Position numbers and translations under genes: made by a program | The notes under the pieces: model-generated | What the model was told of the DNA's origin: nothing | Databases searched by the model: none | Seen by the model: only the letters and a program-made list of their open reading frames with translations | Assembly (NCBI GenBank): GCA_947179155.2 | Contig: OX359269.1 | Location: 29,442,017 to 29,506,016, forward strand | Length of the DNA stretch: 64,000 nt | Source: Hedera helix | Taxonomy: Eukaryota > Streptophyta > Magnoliopsida > Apiales > Araliaceae | Direction of reading: 5' to 3' | In this document: positions 35,550 through 46,953 of the stretch, one piece after another | How the letters are laid out: each line of letters begins with the position of its first letter | Position numbering within the stretch: the first letter of the stretch is position 1

Positions 35550-37173
35550 TGATAGGAAACATTTATACGATATTTTTATTCTCTAATACTTAGTTTTTAT
35601 ATTTATTGTGTGCTTAAATGTTTAATTATTTAGTTTATTTTGATTTTAATAGGTTTTATAGGATTTTAGTTAATTTATGTTAATTTAAGTAATTTTATAG
35701 TATTTTTATATTTATTTTTATTTTTGTGTTTTTATTTATTTTTAGTGTTTTAGGTGTTTTATTTATTATTTTTTGTTTTTAGGATTTTTAGTATTTTTAT
35801 ATTATTTTTATTTATTTTATATTTGATTTTGTAGGGAAATAAAAGTCTGATGGCATTTGTGTAATTTTAGCAAAGCTTGAGGGACTAAACTGTAAAATCA
35901 GCATAGACCGATGGCAGAACCGTAAATTCCAGCAAATGGTATGTCGCGCCATGCGCGCATAAGGGTCAACTAGCCGCATAAAGAAGAAACGACGCCGTTT
36001 GGTTTTGAGCGGCAGAAACAGACTACGCGCAATGCGCGGCCGAGCAGCAGACTGAGGAAAATGAAGAAAACGACGTCGTTTTGTCTTCTGTGCCGCGCGC
36101 AATACGCGAACGCGCGTGAGTTGACTGGTCAAGGAGCGAAGGCAGTGTTTGGCTGCGCGTTAATTCCAGAAACGGGATTATTTCGCGAATTTTGCTACTT
36201 TTTGATTCCAAATTGGATTTTAATTCCAATTAGGGTTAGGAAAATAATTATTTTACTTTTCTTTTATTTTTAATTGTAAATCCTATTAGGGTTTGGACAA
36301 GTTAGGAGGTTTATGGAGCCTATAAATAGAGGGCATGAGACACATTGTAAAATACAACTTCTATTAGAATAAAAATTCCCTCTTCTATTCTTTGACGCTC
36401 TCTACAATTATGAGTAGCTAAATTCTTTTTCTTGGTTTAAGTGATTGAAGCCATCAAGATTTATACACTGTGAGATCTAATTTATTTTAATTGTTCAATT
36501 TATATTTTGATTATTGAATATTCTTCTATACTTAATTTTATGATTGGTTTGTTTAATTACTAGGAGGCCTACTAGTTTATTATTCATATTAATCTACTGC
36601 TATTTTTGAAGCAACTAAGTTTAATAATTGTTTTGCAGATCAAAAGATTATTTTATCTTAGGAAGAATATTCATCTAAATTAAATGCAAACAAGTGGCTT
36701 GTGTTGTTTAGTTCAACGATCTCTCTAATTCTTTATGCTGCTATTAAATTAAATCTTTAGCAAGTGCCGGAGGTTGTTTATTAGTAAGGGTATTTAGACC
36801 AAGTGGCTCTACTTATCTAAAATTAAGGAGAGAGGAGAAAAATTATTCCACCTGCGAGTAGTTCTTTCTACGGTGAATCTTTAAAATATTAATTGATTTA
36901 TTTTTGCATCAGTGATTAGTTGTAAATTCTTGATGGTGGATATTAACTTAAACCAAGACTTTTTCTCATCATTTATTTCATTAAATTACTTGCATAATTA
37001 TTTTAGTTAATTTTATTTAAACTATTTCTTTGATTCAAAACCCCCCCAGTTTTTATTTACAAAAACATAAAATTAAATAATCATTCTCTGTGGGATCGAC
37101 TTTTGCTTACACTACTACATTAATATTTTTCCAAAGTATGATTTTATTTTTGGGTGTTTGTGACATCACACCA
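35550..37173 (+). mobile_element. Athila-like solo LTR, second insertion at GAAGT
   Basis: It starts TGATAGGAAAC and ends GACATCACACCA, 1,624 bp. GAAGT lies on both sides (35545-35549 and 37174-37178). It matches the LTRs at 44595 and 48868: ACGATATTTTTATTC near the start, TTTTGTAGGGAAATAAA, a TATA box (CCTATAAATAG, 36319-36329) and GTGGGATCGAC near 37090. A perfect 16-bp palindrome, AAAACGACGTCGTTTT, is at 36067-36082. No interior is attached, so it is solo. Open frames here are incidental. Confidence 0.9.
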
Positions 37174-38490
37174 GAAGTCGAAATATGAAGTGAAGAAAGA
37201 GATATGCCTAGCTATTTTATTCTATGGATAAAGGATCTAATTGATAGAGTAAGCGCCGTAAAGATCAATTAGCGAGGTTTTGGGCCGATACAATAATAAC
37301 TGCTTGCTTATGTCATGATGTGAGATAAACGTTAGGAATCAACTTATGTAATAGAGTCGATCCACTAAGGTATTGAGCAGCGGCGTAGGATCAGATCCCA
37401 AAGATAGTAAGTCTTTTCTTTCTTATGAAGGAAAGTACAGAAAGTCCTACTCCTCTTCATTTGTTCCTTTTTTAGGTCTAAGGGATGCATACTATACTCT
37501 TCGAGAAGTGCATTGAGATCACATTGAGGCAAAGTCATTAGCACACAAGATTCTTTGGCAATGATTCCATTGGCCAACTATGTTAAATAATGCTAAGGAT
37601 TTTGTCAGAAAATGTCATAAATGTCAAATCTTTGCTTCAATGTTGCATCAACCTCCCAAAGAGCTCTCTTCTATCCTATCTTCGATCCCCTTTGTTGTAT
37701 GGGGAATTGACATCCTAGGACCACTCCCACTAGGAAAGGGTCATGTAAAATTCATGGTTATGGATATTGACAATTTAATAAAGTTGGTCAAAACCAAGCC
37801 TCTAGCCCAAATTATCGAAGATATTTGCCTTTAGTTTTTCAAAGAACAAGTGGTTTATCGCTTTGGCATTCCAATAGTTCTGGTTAGTGATAATGGGTTA
37901 TAATTTATAGGTCGATAATTTAAAGAACTCATGATAGAACTACATATCCAACATCACCGAATCTTAATTACTCATCCATAAGCCAATGGTCAAGTTGAAG
38001 ATTAGAGGATGCTAAAGGTAAATGGCCTGAAATGTTTTAACATGTACTTTAGGCATATCAAAGTACTCCTCAGACCACTATAAGAGAGACTCATTTCAAA
38101 CTTATATATGGAGCCAAAGCCTTAATACCAGTCAAAATTAGGGTTCCTTCATCTACAGTCCAAAACTTTGATGAGGTTCTTAATGACAAATGTCTTTGAC
38201 TAAATCTTGACTTATTAAAAGAAGGTCGTGATAATGCAAACCTTAATCTTGCAACTTATCTGCAATGTACAACACTACACTTCAATAAAAAGGTGAAGTC
38301 CAAAACGTTTAAAGTGAGAGATCTTATTCGTCGGCAAACTGAAGAATTTACACCCCAGGAGACAGGGAAGCTAATGCCCATATGGAAGGTTCCTTATATA
38401 GTTATTAAAGTGCTAAAACTAGGCACATACAAGCTTTGGTCAATAGATGAGAAAGTTATTCCAAACACTTGGCATGCAGTTCGGCTTTGA
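37174..38490 (+). pseudogene. TAT integrase, resuming after nested insertion
   Basis: The frame picks up immediately after the GAAGT duplication, with IKDLID near 37230, consistent with continuation of the RNase H side. At 37470-37560 it has REVH, then HIEAKSLAHKILWQ, and PTMLNNAKDFVRKCHKCQIF at 37573-37635, which is the HHCC zinc domain. WGIDILGPLPLGKGHVKF begins the DDE core (37690-37760). VSDNG, FKELM and HPANGQ-like positions follow (37880-37990). The C-terminal part has FKVRDLI, GKLMPIWKVPYIVIKVLKLG and a stop near 38490. Stops and frameshifts are common; it is inactive. Confidence 0.85.
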
Positions 38491-38639
38491 CAATATTTTC
38501 AACAATCATTTGTACATATCTTTGAGGTTATCCTTAACCAATTTTGTTTACTCTTTGAAATTTATGAAATCAAAGTTTTTTTCTATTAATTTATTTATAT
38601 TTAATCTGATACACTACTTAATTCTCTCTAGTCTTACAT

Positions 38640-38675
38640 TTAGTTTTACTCATTTAAGACTAGGGGGCAAGGAAG
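38640..38675 (+). promoter_or_regulatory. Purine tract after pol
   Basis: AGACTAGGGGGCAAGGAAGC follows the integrase stop. It looks like an internal polypurine tract. It is not followed by an LTR start, so it is not the site next to the 3' LTR. Confidence 0.45.
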
Positions 38676-38830
38676 CCTAAGTGTTAGTATCAATACGATA
38701 TCAAATAGTAAGGAAAATATAACGGAACTCATTCATAAGAAGAAGGAAATTTTATTAATTGATTATACTCTTCATTATGTTCGATATTTACATTCAAAAG
38801 AAAGAAAAAAATGCAAAGGAAAAGTGCATA

Positions 38831-40990
38831 CTACTCTTCGAGAAGCATAATCCCAGACTCTTCAAGAGAGTGCCCCACTTTCCAGACCATTTTGTTAGCG
38901 AACTCGAAGCCTTCACATAACTCATTAGCCACTCTTTGATTGACTTCATCAATATACTCTTCAGATGCTTTGTATTCTACAATTATCCGTTAGGGAAGAT
39001 ATGAGAGAATAAGGCTTAGGGTTACTAGGGAAGAAGGAGTCCTTGTCCATTCAATTTCCCTACCAGCCCATTCCTTGATGACCTTTTTGAACATTGGTCT
39101 CCAAGTTCTATAACTTCTCAGTCTGTGTTTGAAAAATAGAATCATACCTCTTTAGGTCTTTTATGAACATCTCCCTTTTTCTTTTCTCTGCTTCAAGTTT
39201 TTTGTTAAGCCCCATGGCTTGTTAAGTGGTGTCGGCCTTTTTCCATTTAAACAATCTGCATCTTTTTCTCAGCCTCAGTTCTTTCAGCTTTAGCCCTTTA
39301 ATTTGTAATGCGACTGTAGCTATTATTCTTTTTTGCTTCAGCCTCAGTAAGATCAACTTCAGCTTTTATTCTTTTATCTTTAGCCTTTTCTAGAGAAACC
39401 TCAATCTTTATTTTACCCTCCAAGGCAATCTTACACTTGAGCTCAACATCACTGAGTGCTTGGAAAGATTTTGGCAGACTCGACTTTAGCTAGGGTTAGT
39501 TTTTGCTCCACCTCTTTGTAGTACATCGTAAGACGTTCTTGAGTAGTTATTATGCGTAGGAGGGTAGCATTTCCATATTCAAATTTTAAAAAAGAAATCC
39601 AGATATCAGTTAAGTTAAAAATTAAAATAAAGAAAGCAAAAAAAGGAATGAATAAATTACCCGAGCCTAGTTCTGCAGTTGCATCTGTACAAAGGGTTTG
39701 AAGACTAACCCCCTCGTACCTCATCTCATCATTGGGACATCTGAAGCTTTCGAAAAATTCTACAAGGAATTTCCTAAAAGCATAAAAGCATGATGTGTCT
39801 ATTAGAATTCCTTATTCGGACCCTTCGGTCATCACCTTCTACCTTTTTGAGATAGATTGGGGATTTGATGTGCTCTCACCCTCAAGAGATTTTCACTTTT
39901 CCATTTCGGCTCCTTTGGCACTCGGAATCACTAGTTTTTGACTAACTGCACCAGAAAAGGCTCGTCCAAGTCGATGTTAGGGACATGGTTAGAGCTTAGG
40001 AGAATAGGGATCTCCACCTCAATTGGAGTAGCAATAGCAACCGCGAGGGGAGGAGAAGTAACGGTAATAGCAGTATGGAGAAAAGCAACAGTAGCAGTAT
40101 GAGGGAAAAAAATAGGAGGAGGAATAGCGATTTTCTTTAGCTTATCCATAATAGGAAGAGGTGTCACACCATTTGGCTTCACAGCAAGAGTAGGTGCAAC
40201 ACCTTTCACCTCCAACTTATTCGCCATCTGAAGCTTTTCCAAGACCAATAACGACTTTTTTGATTCTTCAGCAACCTCTATACTAGCTTCATTTTGTGCA
40301 TTCTTTGGCTGGTTGGCCACTATAAAACAGAGAAATTAAGAGTTCAATATCGAAATGACAAAAATTAAAGCAAATATATAAGACGACACTCACAGCCATG
40401 CAGATGGAACTAGTTCTGATCATTAAGAAAGTCCCGACCCACCTTCATTGAAGGCCTCCTAGAGTAAAGAGAATCGAACACCTCTAATCTTACCCTACTA
40501 ATTTTGATAGGGGTTCAATTGGGATCAATTCACCTCGGTCTAGGGGCCAATCAATTTATTATCAAGCCAATCAATTTATTATCGGGCCCATTAATGAAAA
40601 ACTAGTCTTGGTGCCACCCTTTGGGGCTAGAAAGGATTTCCATCAGCACATCCCTATTGGTTTATTAATTTGGTAAGTTGGTAGAACCCTTTATTCATAT
40701 TGGCACTTAAGGAGAAAAACTAGAAAAGGAAATCTAAAGAAGGTATAAGGCATTTAGAATTGCAAAACCTCATGAAGTTGTGTAGACGAATAGAAGAATT
40801 TGGGACCAACTAGTTCAGACTAAGACTAGTGGTATAAAGAAGTTCAACGAGGAAGGGTAGAAGTGGAAAATGAAGGCCAAAAAGGAGGAGATACCAGGAT
40901 ACAACAACCCATCCACCCTTAGGCTGCTAGTACATCCTCTCTTACGGTTGAGGTTTCCTAACCTCATAGACTTCTGAAATATAAAACTCT
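38831..40990 (-). pseudogene. Antisense extra ORF of TAT element (gypsy-type putative transposase domain)
   Basis: It is read on the minus strand, opposite to pol. The N-terminal region (about 40960-40560) has FGLHFPLLPFLVELL, LVPNSS and a KGW-type block with FFINGP, the pattern of the gypsy-type putative transposase domain of plant extra ORFs. A Pro/Ala-rich middle follows (40320-39931). Next come a possible intron near 39685-39600 and a long Lys/Glu coiled coil (39560-39300) with KIALEGKIKIEVSLEKAKDK. The C-terminus (38980-38831) is a clean frame with SEEYIDEVNQRVANEL and an acidic end before TAG. Stops interrupt the N-terminal and middle parts. The function of this ORF family is unknown. 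The same protein type is split at 44150 and 51397 in the other TAT element. Confidence 0.72.
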
Positions 40991-42081
40991 GGCATCAACA
41001 GTTGCATATCTATATCTGAGATGTTAAAGAGGGTATTGGTTGTTCTATATATGGGATGTGACTTTTTTTTTCCTATTGTGTTTTTTTATATCCTTAAAAT
41101 GTTTGACTACCAGAAGTTTGTATGTCTGCTCTTCCGGTATCCCAAGAACGAAAACTGTTACTTTATCCTCAAGCAGGGAAGATGAAGATGGGCGTCGATT
41201 CCTGGCAGAGTTGCCCATTTAAAGAAAGTGAAGGGAATAAAACTTATTTAGATCAAAAAATTAGGATGAAAAATGATCTACAGTGGTTTGAAGAAAATGA
41301 AAGGCTAGGGCTCTATTTTCTCTACAAAAGTTTATGAATTCGGAAAAGCAAACAAGTCTTAGATTCATGTGTTCTATTTATTCTAAAATTAGTGGTCCAG
41401 ATCACAAGGATCCAACGATTACTATCACGATCTAGTAGTTATAGGATATAATGATAACCATATCCACGCACTTGATTTCCCTTACAAAATCGTTTGAAAT
41501 TCTTAAGACAGCCACCTGAAGTTAAAGTCTTGGAACATATTTTGAAATTTTGAAATTGGACTTGCATAGCTAATAGAGAAACCCCACATTTGAAAAGCCC
41601 TTATGCACTTAGAAAATATCCAATTGGCCCAAAAAGGTAGCAAATTCATTTCTTTCTAAGTGTTTTCTTCGGCTTGAAGTCCTGAGAATCCTGTAGCCTT
41701 TTATCCCTTCAGTCTAAAGTTCTAGGAATATCGAACCCTTTTATCTCTTCAGTTAGAAGCCTTTGGGCTTCGAAAACCTTATCCCTTTGGTCTGATGCCT
41801 TCGAGCTCCCAAAGGAGTTATCTTTTCTGTCAAAAGCCCCTGGGCTCAAGAAAGCACAGCCTTTCAATCTGATGCCTCGGGGCTCCCGTCGGAGTTACCT
41901 CTTTGGTCAGAAGCCTTCGGGTTCCCAGAAGCTTATCTCTTTGATCTGATGCCTCAGACTCCCAAAGGAGTTATCTCTTTGATTTGATACCTCTGGGTTC
42001 TTGAATACCCCATCTCTTCGGTCTAAAGCCTTTTCAGCCCCCGAAGACTTTTTTTCTCTATTCCTTCTCCATATTTTATAT
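40991..42081. other. Spacer between antisense ORF and 3' LTR
   Basis: There is no convincing gene. At 41690-42050 a phrase of about 45-60 bases recurs, with TCTTCGGTCTGAAGCC or TTTGATCTGATGCCT followed by GGGCTCCCGAAG. About eight variants form a degenerate tandem array. Two short overlapping open frames at 41040-41337 have no family resemblance. Confidence 0.5.
41690..42050. repeat. Degenerate tandem array TCTCTT(T/C)GGTCTGA(T/A)GCCT...
   Basis: Repeated phrases TCTGATGCC, TTCGGGCTCCC and GGAGTTATCTCTTT alternate about eight times with spacing near 45-60 bases. It lies just upstream of the TAT 3' purine tract. Confidence 0.65.
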
Positions 42082-42100
42082 GCTAAAGAAATGGGGGAAA
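42082..42100 (+). promoter_or_regulatory. Polypurine tract of plus-strand TAT element
   Basis: GCTAAAGAAATGGGGGAAA directly precedes the LTR start TGTTGGG. Confidence 0.75.
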
Positions 42101-42581
42101 TGTTGGGTTATCGATTTTTACTAGAGTAAATAGGTTGTCTAAATTAGGTCTTGACCCTACAACTTATTAATCCTAGTACTCCCTGCCCAATTGACTTGGA
42201 TCATTACATCTTAAACTCCAAAAGATTAAATAGTGTGATTGTTACCATAACACTTATCACTCCACATTCACTCCGGACGTTATGGTAGTTACCAGGTATA
42301 GTGGAGACATGAGTTACTTCTTCGAGGTTGCCTTTACATGACTCAACAGTTAGAGGACAACAAAGACTATAAAATAGAGATGGATGGTAGAAGTAAAACT
42401 AATGTCATTCTTAACCTACTAAATACCAAGCACCCCCATCGTTAACACCAAACTTGTACTTACTCTCACATTAGAGTTATCCCCTAGCGGCCCATTCCTT
42501 TAAGTATTTTCGGTTGTTCATTTGTACAGGTTAAATGTCTTAAAGGACAGTTAAGCATCCCAACATCTTCAAGCGTTAACA
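42101..42581 (+). mobile_element. 3' LTR of plus-strand TAT element
   Basis: It starts TGTTGGGTTATC right after the purine tract. A TATA-like ACTATAAAATAG is at 42367-42378. The end is placed at GCGTTAACA (42581) because the minus-strand TAT LTR starts with TGTTGGG and also ends in GTTAACA. No 5' LTR remains for comparison, so the right end is approximate. Confidence 0.6.
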
Positions 42582-43366
42582 AGGTTTGGTGGATATATTA
42601 GATGTGGTCTCTCTAATTCAAGACCCGATTATGATGCTACTAATTAAGCTTTGTGTAAATTTCTCAACTTAGTAAAACTGGTTTATATATAATGTAAGTT
42701 GATTACTTTAACTAAATCTCTTGCCAACATCCAATTCAAGGCTAATTGGCAATTAGAACCGAAGTATCTCACAATGACGATGGTCATTGGTTAATTTAAA
42801 CAAGTCAATAAATTTTATTATATGCCTTAATATGATGTTAATCAATTCTTGAAGCTTGATTATTATTTGCGTATAGAATAATTAAAATACTCTTCATGTA
42901 CATTTAGAAAAGGAAACTCCAGAGGAAAAAGAGAAAGAAAATATGAAATGCAATATGACACAACTTTTTACCATTACTTTTTATATTAAAACTTTCAGAA
43001 ATATATGTAATTAGACTTATATTCAGTAAGATCAAATTTTCTATTTTTCCATTTCCTTGCTTTTCTTTTCCCTTTTTTCTGATTTTTTTTCTAATTTCTA
43101 AAAATAATTCATCCATTGATCTGGCAATGAATTCAAATACATATATCTGTATGGTGAAAATACTCTTTTTTTTTTATAGAAATAAACAATTCTTATTAAT
43201 TGGTGCAATAATGTTATATATCTATTGAATTTTTTACTAAAAAAAATCTATAATTTTAAATTTTATATAAAATTATGTAGTCTAAACTAAACTTGACTTA
43301 GACTCCTAAACAAAAATAAGTGAAAATAAAGATGATGAGCACTCTCTATATATTGATGAATCCAAG
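42582..43366. other. Spacer between the two TAT elements
   Basis: This is AT-rich sequence with no recognisable gene or repeat. A 70-codon open frame at 42904-43116 is Lys-rich and Phe-rich low complexity. Confidence 0.5.
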
Positions 43367-43934
43367 TGTTAACATTTGATTTTGTGCGCTAACCAAAATC
43401 ACCAAAAAGCTAGCAACTTGCACAATGAATAGTCAATGGGTCACACCGAAAGCTTGACAGCGCGGCTTGGGCCAAAAGAGGATAGCTCTGGTGTGAGAAT
43501 CAGTACAAGCCAAATACGTAAACAATGGAGGGATTAATTGCTAGAAAATAATAATAAAATTATGTTGTGTGTATACGTATGTATGTGTACCATGACCTCT
43601 GTTTATGACTGTATTTATAGTTACTATGTGCGTCCGACACCAATTAGAAGTAAAAGTTCTTATTAGAATCCCCTTATAACTAAAATTCACAACTAATTGA
43701 GTCCTTAATAAATTAAGTCTCCTTATCACTCCAAAATCAGGAAACTCAATCATACATAAAATTAGACTTTGTCCCTTCTAAATTATCAACCTGTCAAAAT
43801 ATATTGTAATGGGTTAGCCCCAGTACCGGGCCCAAAGTACAATATTGATATGGACCTGCACTTGAACTGGGTCTCAAATATAAAGTGATGTGGGCCTGCA
43901 CTTGGACTGGGCCCTATATAATTTTATCCCAACA
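43367..43934 (-). mobile_element. 3' LTR of minus-strand TAT element
   Basis: On the minus strand it starts TGTTGGGATAAAAT (43934) and ends near TGTTAACA (43367), 568 bp. A TATA box (ACTATAAATACAG on the minus strand) lies at about 43606-43618. It sits next to a purine tract at 43935-43950. The left end is inferred from the GTTAACA end shared with the other TAT LTR. Confidence 0.65.
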
Positions 43935-43976
43935 TTGCCCCTACTCTCCTGTTATAAAAATTTATAATAGGAGAGT
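43935..43976 (-). promoter_or_regulatory. Polypurine tract preceded by hairpin
   Basis: On the minus strand, GGAGAGTAGGGGCAA abuts the LTR start. Just upstream, 43943-43958 and 43961-43976 are 16-bp inverted arms with one mismatch around a 2-base centre, and they overlap the tract. Confidence 0.65.
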
Positions 43977-44149
43977 AAATGATCCAATTAAAAATTAACC
44001 CTACTTTCCCACTACTATACTTGTAAAAAACTGTTAAAATGCACGTACTTCTATAAATTTTTATTGTGTCCCTTTTAAATCAACCGCCCTACATATTCGT
44101 CCTCATAATTAATCCCCAAAACAGATGAAATCCCTCCCATTTTAAATCA

Positions 44150-44594
44150 CTTTTGCACAAACATTTCACCTCTCTTGTTTCTCTTTCTCTACAAAAACTT
44201 TACGACAACTATCTTCCTTCTTGGGTCATTTTTTCTCAGCAAACCACTATTTTTTCGTCACCATTGCCAAAAAATCCTCCAAATCCCAACTTGCATCGAT
44301 CCTCAACTCCCTCGCCCCCCCCCCCCCCCCAAACAAATGAGGAAATCGAACAAGAAAACCCTAAAAAATATGCGTTTGAAACAAATTACACCAAATCCAA
44401 CGTTTCCTTCCACTTCATTGAAAATATATGCCAACTATATCAGTTCCCTGGTGAATACCCCCTGTGACCCCCCGAACCCCACCAGAGAATATATTGCTGT
44501 GCCAATCTATGCCCTCAAGTACGACGTCAGATTTCCTTTTTCGGAATTTATCTATTCTTCTCACCCTTATGGACATTGGATTCTCCCAACTTGT
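44150..44594 (+). pseudogene. Antisense extra ORF of minus-strand TAT element, N-terminal part
   Basis: It reads on the plus strand, antisense to this element's pol. The frames have NEEIEQENPKKYAFE, then after a frameshift YIAVPIYALKYDVRFPFSEF (about 44490-44550), which aligns with the FGLHFPLLPFLVELL block of the ORF at 38831-40990. A 17-base poly-C run at 44314-44330 separates two frames and is a likely slippage site. The ORF is cut at 44594 by the Athila-like tandem element and resumes after 51396. Confidence 0.6.
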
Positions 44595-46329
44595 TGGGAT
44601 ACTGTCGCAAGCAACCAAAAATAAAACCTTACTTTGAAAAATATTAATGTAGTAGTGAAAGTAAGAGTCGAACCCACAGAAAGTGAATTGTTTTAATAAA
44701 TCTAATGTTTTCAAAGATATCTAATTAAATGGGAGATTTGGAATTAATTATTAACTAATTAAAATTCAAACAAACAAATAAAACTGAATAATAAATAAAT
44801 ATGAGAAAAATCAATTAAAATAAACTTCAGTTCCTTAGTTCAGTATCCCCTTCTTTTAATCAACAAATTAATCAAGTTATTATTATCTTTTCCTTCAATT
44901 GAAATTAATAATCCTAGATAACCGACAATCGCCAAGCTACCCGAAATCCTCCTTAAATAATAAATCTAACGCAGCAATCGCTCACAAAAGACCCTAACTA
45001 TCATACAACCTAGAACTATCAGTCTAGATTTAATATAACAGTTGCATTAAAAAATAGAGAATTAGATTATTCCAAGCAACAATCTCAACATCGCAGACCA
45101 TTTAACTTGTCATCTTGATAATCATAATAATATTCAAAAGTTTGACCACAATTAAATATTATTAACTGCTACTTATGATCAGATAAAATATTGTTTGCTT
45201 AATATCAAATCTTAATCTAGCATATGATAAATTATTGATTAACTTAACAGGCCATTATCAAATTAATCAAGCAAATATCATAAAATAATTAAAACAGATT
45301 ATCAAGAATAAATCTCATGCATGAAGGAATAAATTATAAAACTCAATTAAAACATTAATTAAAAATAAGGTTCAACATCCCTTAGGAACTGAAAAAATAA
45401 AATTACCCAAACATAATAAAAATAATACCCATTAGTTGAAAAACTCTTTCCAAGAAATTAGGAGAAAGATCTCCTAAAAATTTTACAATCAATAATGAGA
45501 GCTTGACCATCTATTTATAGGCCTCTAACTTGTCCAAACCCTAATAGGATTTACAATTAAAAATAAAAGAAAAAGAAAAATAATTATTATCCTAACCCTA
45601 GTTGAAATTAAAATCCAATTTGGAATCAAAAAGTAGCAAAAATCTGAAATTAATCCCGTTTTGGACATTTTGCGCCCAGCCAAACGCAGCCTAATGCCCA
45701 CTTTGACTTGGTTAACGTGAAAGCGCGCATTGATGACGTCAGCTGCCTCCCCGCGCATTGCACGGTCGCCTAATCAACACGACGTCGTTTCTGTATGCCT
45801 GCATTAGCGCATTGCGTGGCCGCTGTTCACCGTCTCTACACACGCCAAAACGTCGTCGTTTAAGCTCCGGTCTCTAAAGTCTTCCGCACATGGCACGGAC
45901 TTCTGTGTTCCGGCTAATTACCATTATGCCCCTCCGCGTCTTTTCCTGCTTATTTACATTTTTGCCATCCGTGTTGGTTAATTACAGTTTTGCGATCAAA
46001 CTTTTGCGGATTTTCCATATTTGCCCCCAAGCTTTATTTTTCCTACAAAATAAAATATAAAAAATAAATAAAAATAATATAAAAATACTAAAAATCCTAA
46101 AAACACATAATAATAAATAAAACACCTAAAATGCTAAAAATAAATAAAAACACATAAATAAAAAGAAATATAAAAATACTATAAAATTACCTAAATTAAC
46201 ATAAATTAACTAAAATCCTATAAAACCTATTAAAATCAAAATAAGCTAAATAATTAAACATTTAAGCACACAATAAATATAAAAACTAAGTATTAGGGAA
46301 TAAAAATATCGTATAATTTAACTCTATCA
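44595..46329 (-). mobile_element. Athila-like 3' LTR
   Basis: On the minus strand it runs from TGATAGAGTTAAATTATACG to GTATCCCA. A TATA box (CCTATAAATAG on the minus strand) is at 45511-45521. The region upstream, 45640-45930, is CpG-rich with a TGACGTCA palindrome (45734-45741) and ACGACGTCGT (45780-45789). It differs from the second LTR by scattered substitutions only, so the insertion is fairly recent relative to other elements here. Confidence 0.9.
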
Positions 46330-46859
46330 AATACCCCCACACTTAGCTTTTGTTCGTCCTCGGGCAAAACAAAAATAAAAATAAACAAAAATAAAATAAA
46401 TCTAACTAGCCCGACAGACTAAAGCGACTCAACTAACTCGACTTTTTACATGAGCAATAAATTAATATGAACTTCATATCAACCTCAAAGATTATAATTA
46501 ACAACTCTTAGAAAATTTTAAAATAATACATCATCCAAAATTTTAACTTAATTATTAATTCCACTTTATTCTCAATCCTTCGTGTGTGTGTGAAAATCCA
46601 TATATAATAAACTAATAAAAATTTAGATTAATTCATCTAATCAAATTCATCACAAAATATATTAAAATTTTATATATTTATTTTCATATCACTTTTTATT
46701 TAATACAGATAAATACAAACTAGAAGATCAAAAGGTTTTATATTTTAACCACACTAGGATTTAACTTTAATCACATATCTTTCCAAGTATTTTTACAATC
46801 TTCTAGCAAAACTTTTTCTTCTTTTTCTTTCTTTTTTTCTTCATTTTTTTTTTCACGGT

Positions 46860-46953
46860 GAGTGCATTTTATGCTCCATCTCACCAGCGAGTGCGTTTTA
46901 CGCTCCATCTCGCTGCATGTGTTTATGAGTGAGTACGTTTTACGCTCCATCTC
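46860..46953 (-). repeat. Three GAGTGCGTTTTACGCTCCAT units
   Basis: Units begin at 46860, 46889 and 46931. Each contains the near-palindrome GAGYGYRTTTTAYGCTC, so each can form a small hairpin. The same trio lies at 51130-51223, and a single unit is at 7389. Confidence 0.85.

Larger units (their letters stand above)
29839..42581 (+). mobile_element. TAT-lineage Ty3/gypsy element, plus strand, 5' truncated
   Basis: Order along the plus strand: gag remnant, protease, RT, RNase H, two inserted solo LTRs (33141-37173), integrase, an antisense extra ORF, purine tract and a short 3' LTR (42101-42581). An extra antisense ORF between pol and the 3' LTR is a known trait of the TAT lineage. The 5' LTR and start of gag are missing; the element meets the copia remnant at about 29838. 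Stops throughout show it is long dead. Confidence 0.8.

Noticed and set aside
40900..40980. Plus-strand frame with LRLLVHPLLRLRFPN resembling the gypsy-type domain
   Set aside because: The minus strand of the same DNA gives a longer and better match to that domain in a consistent ORF; the plus-strand likeness appears to be chance.
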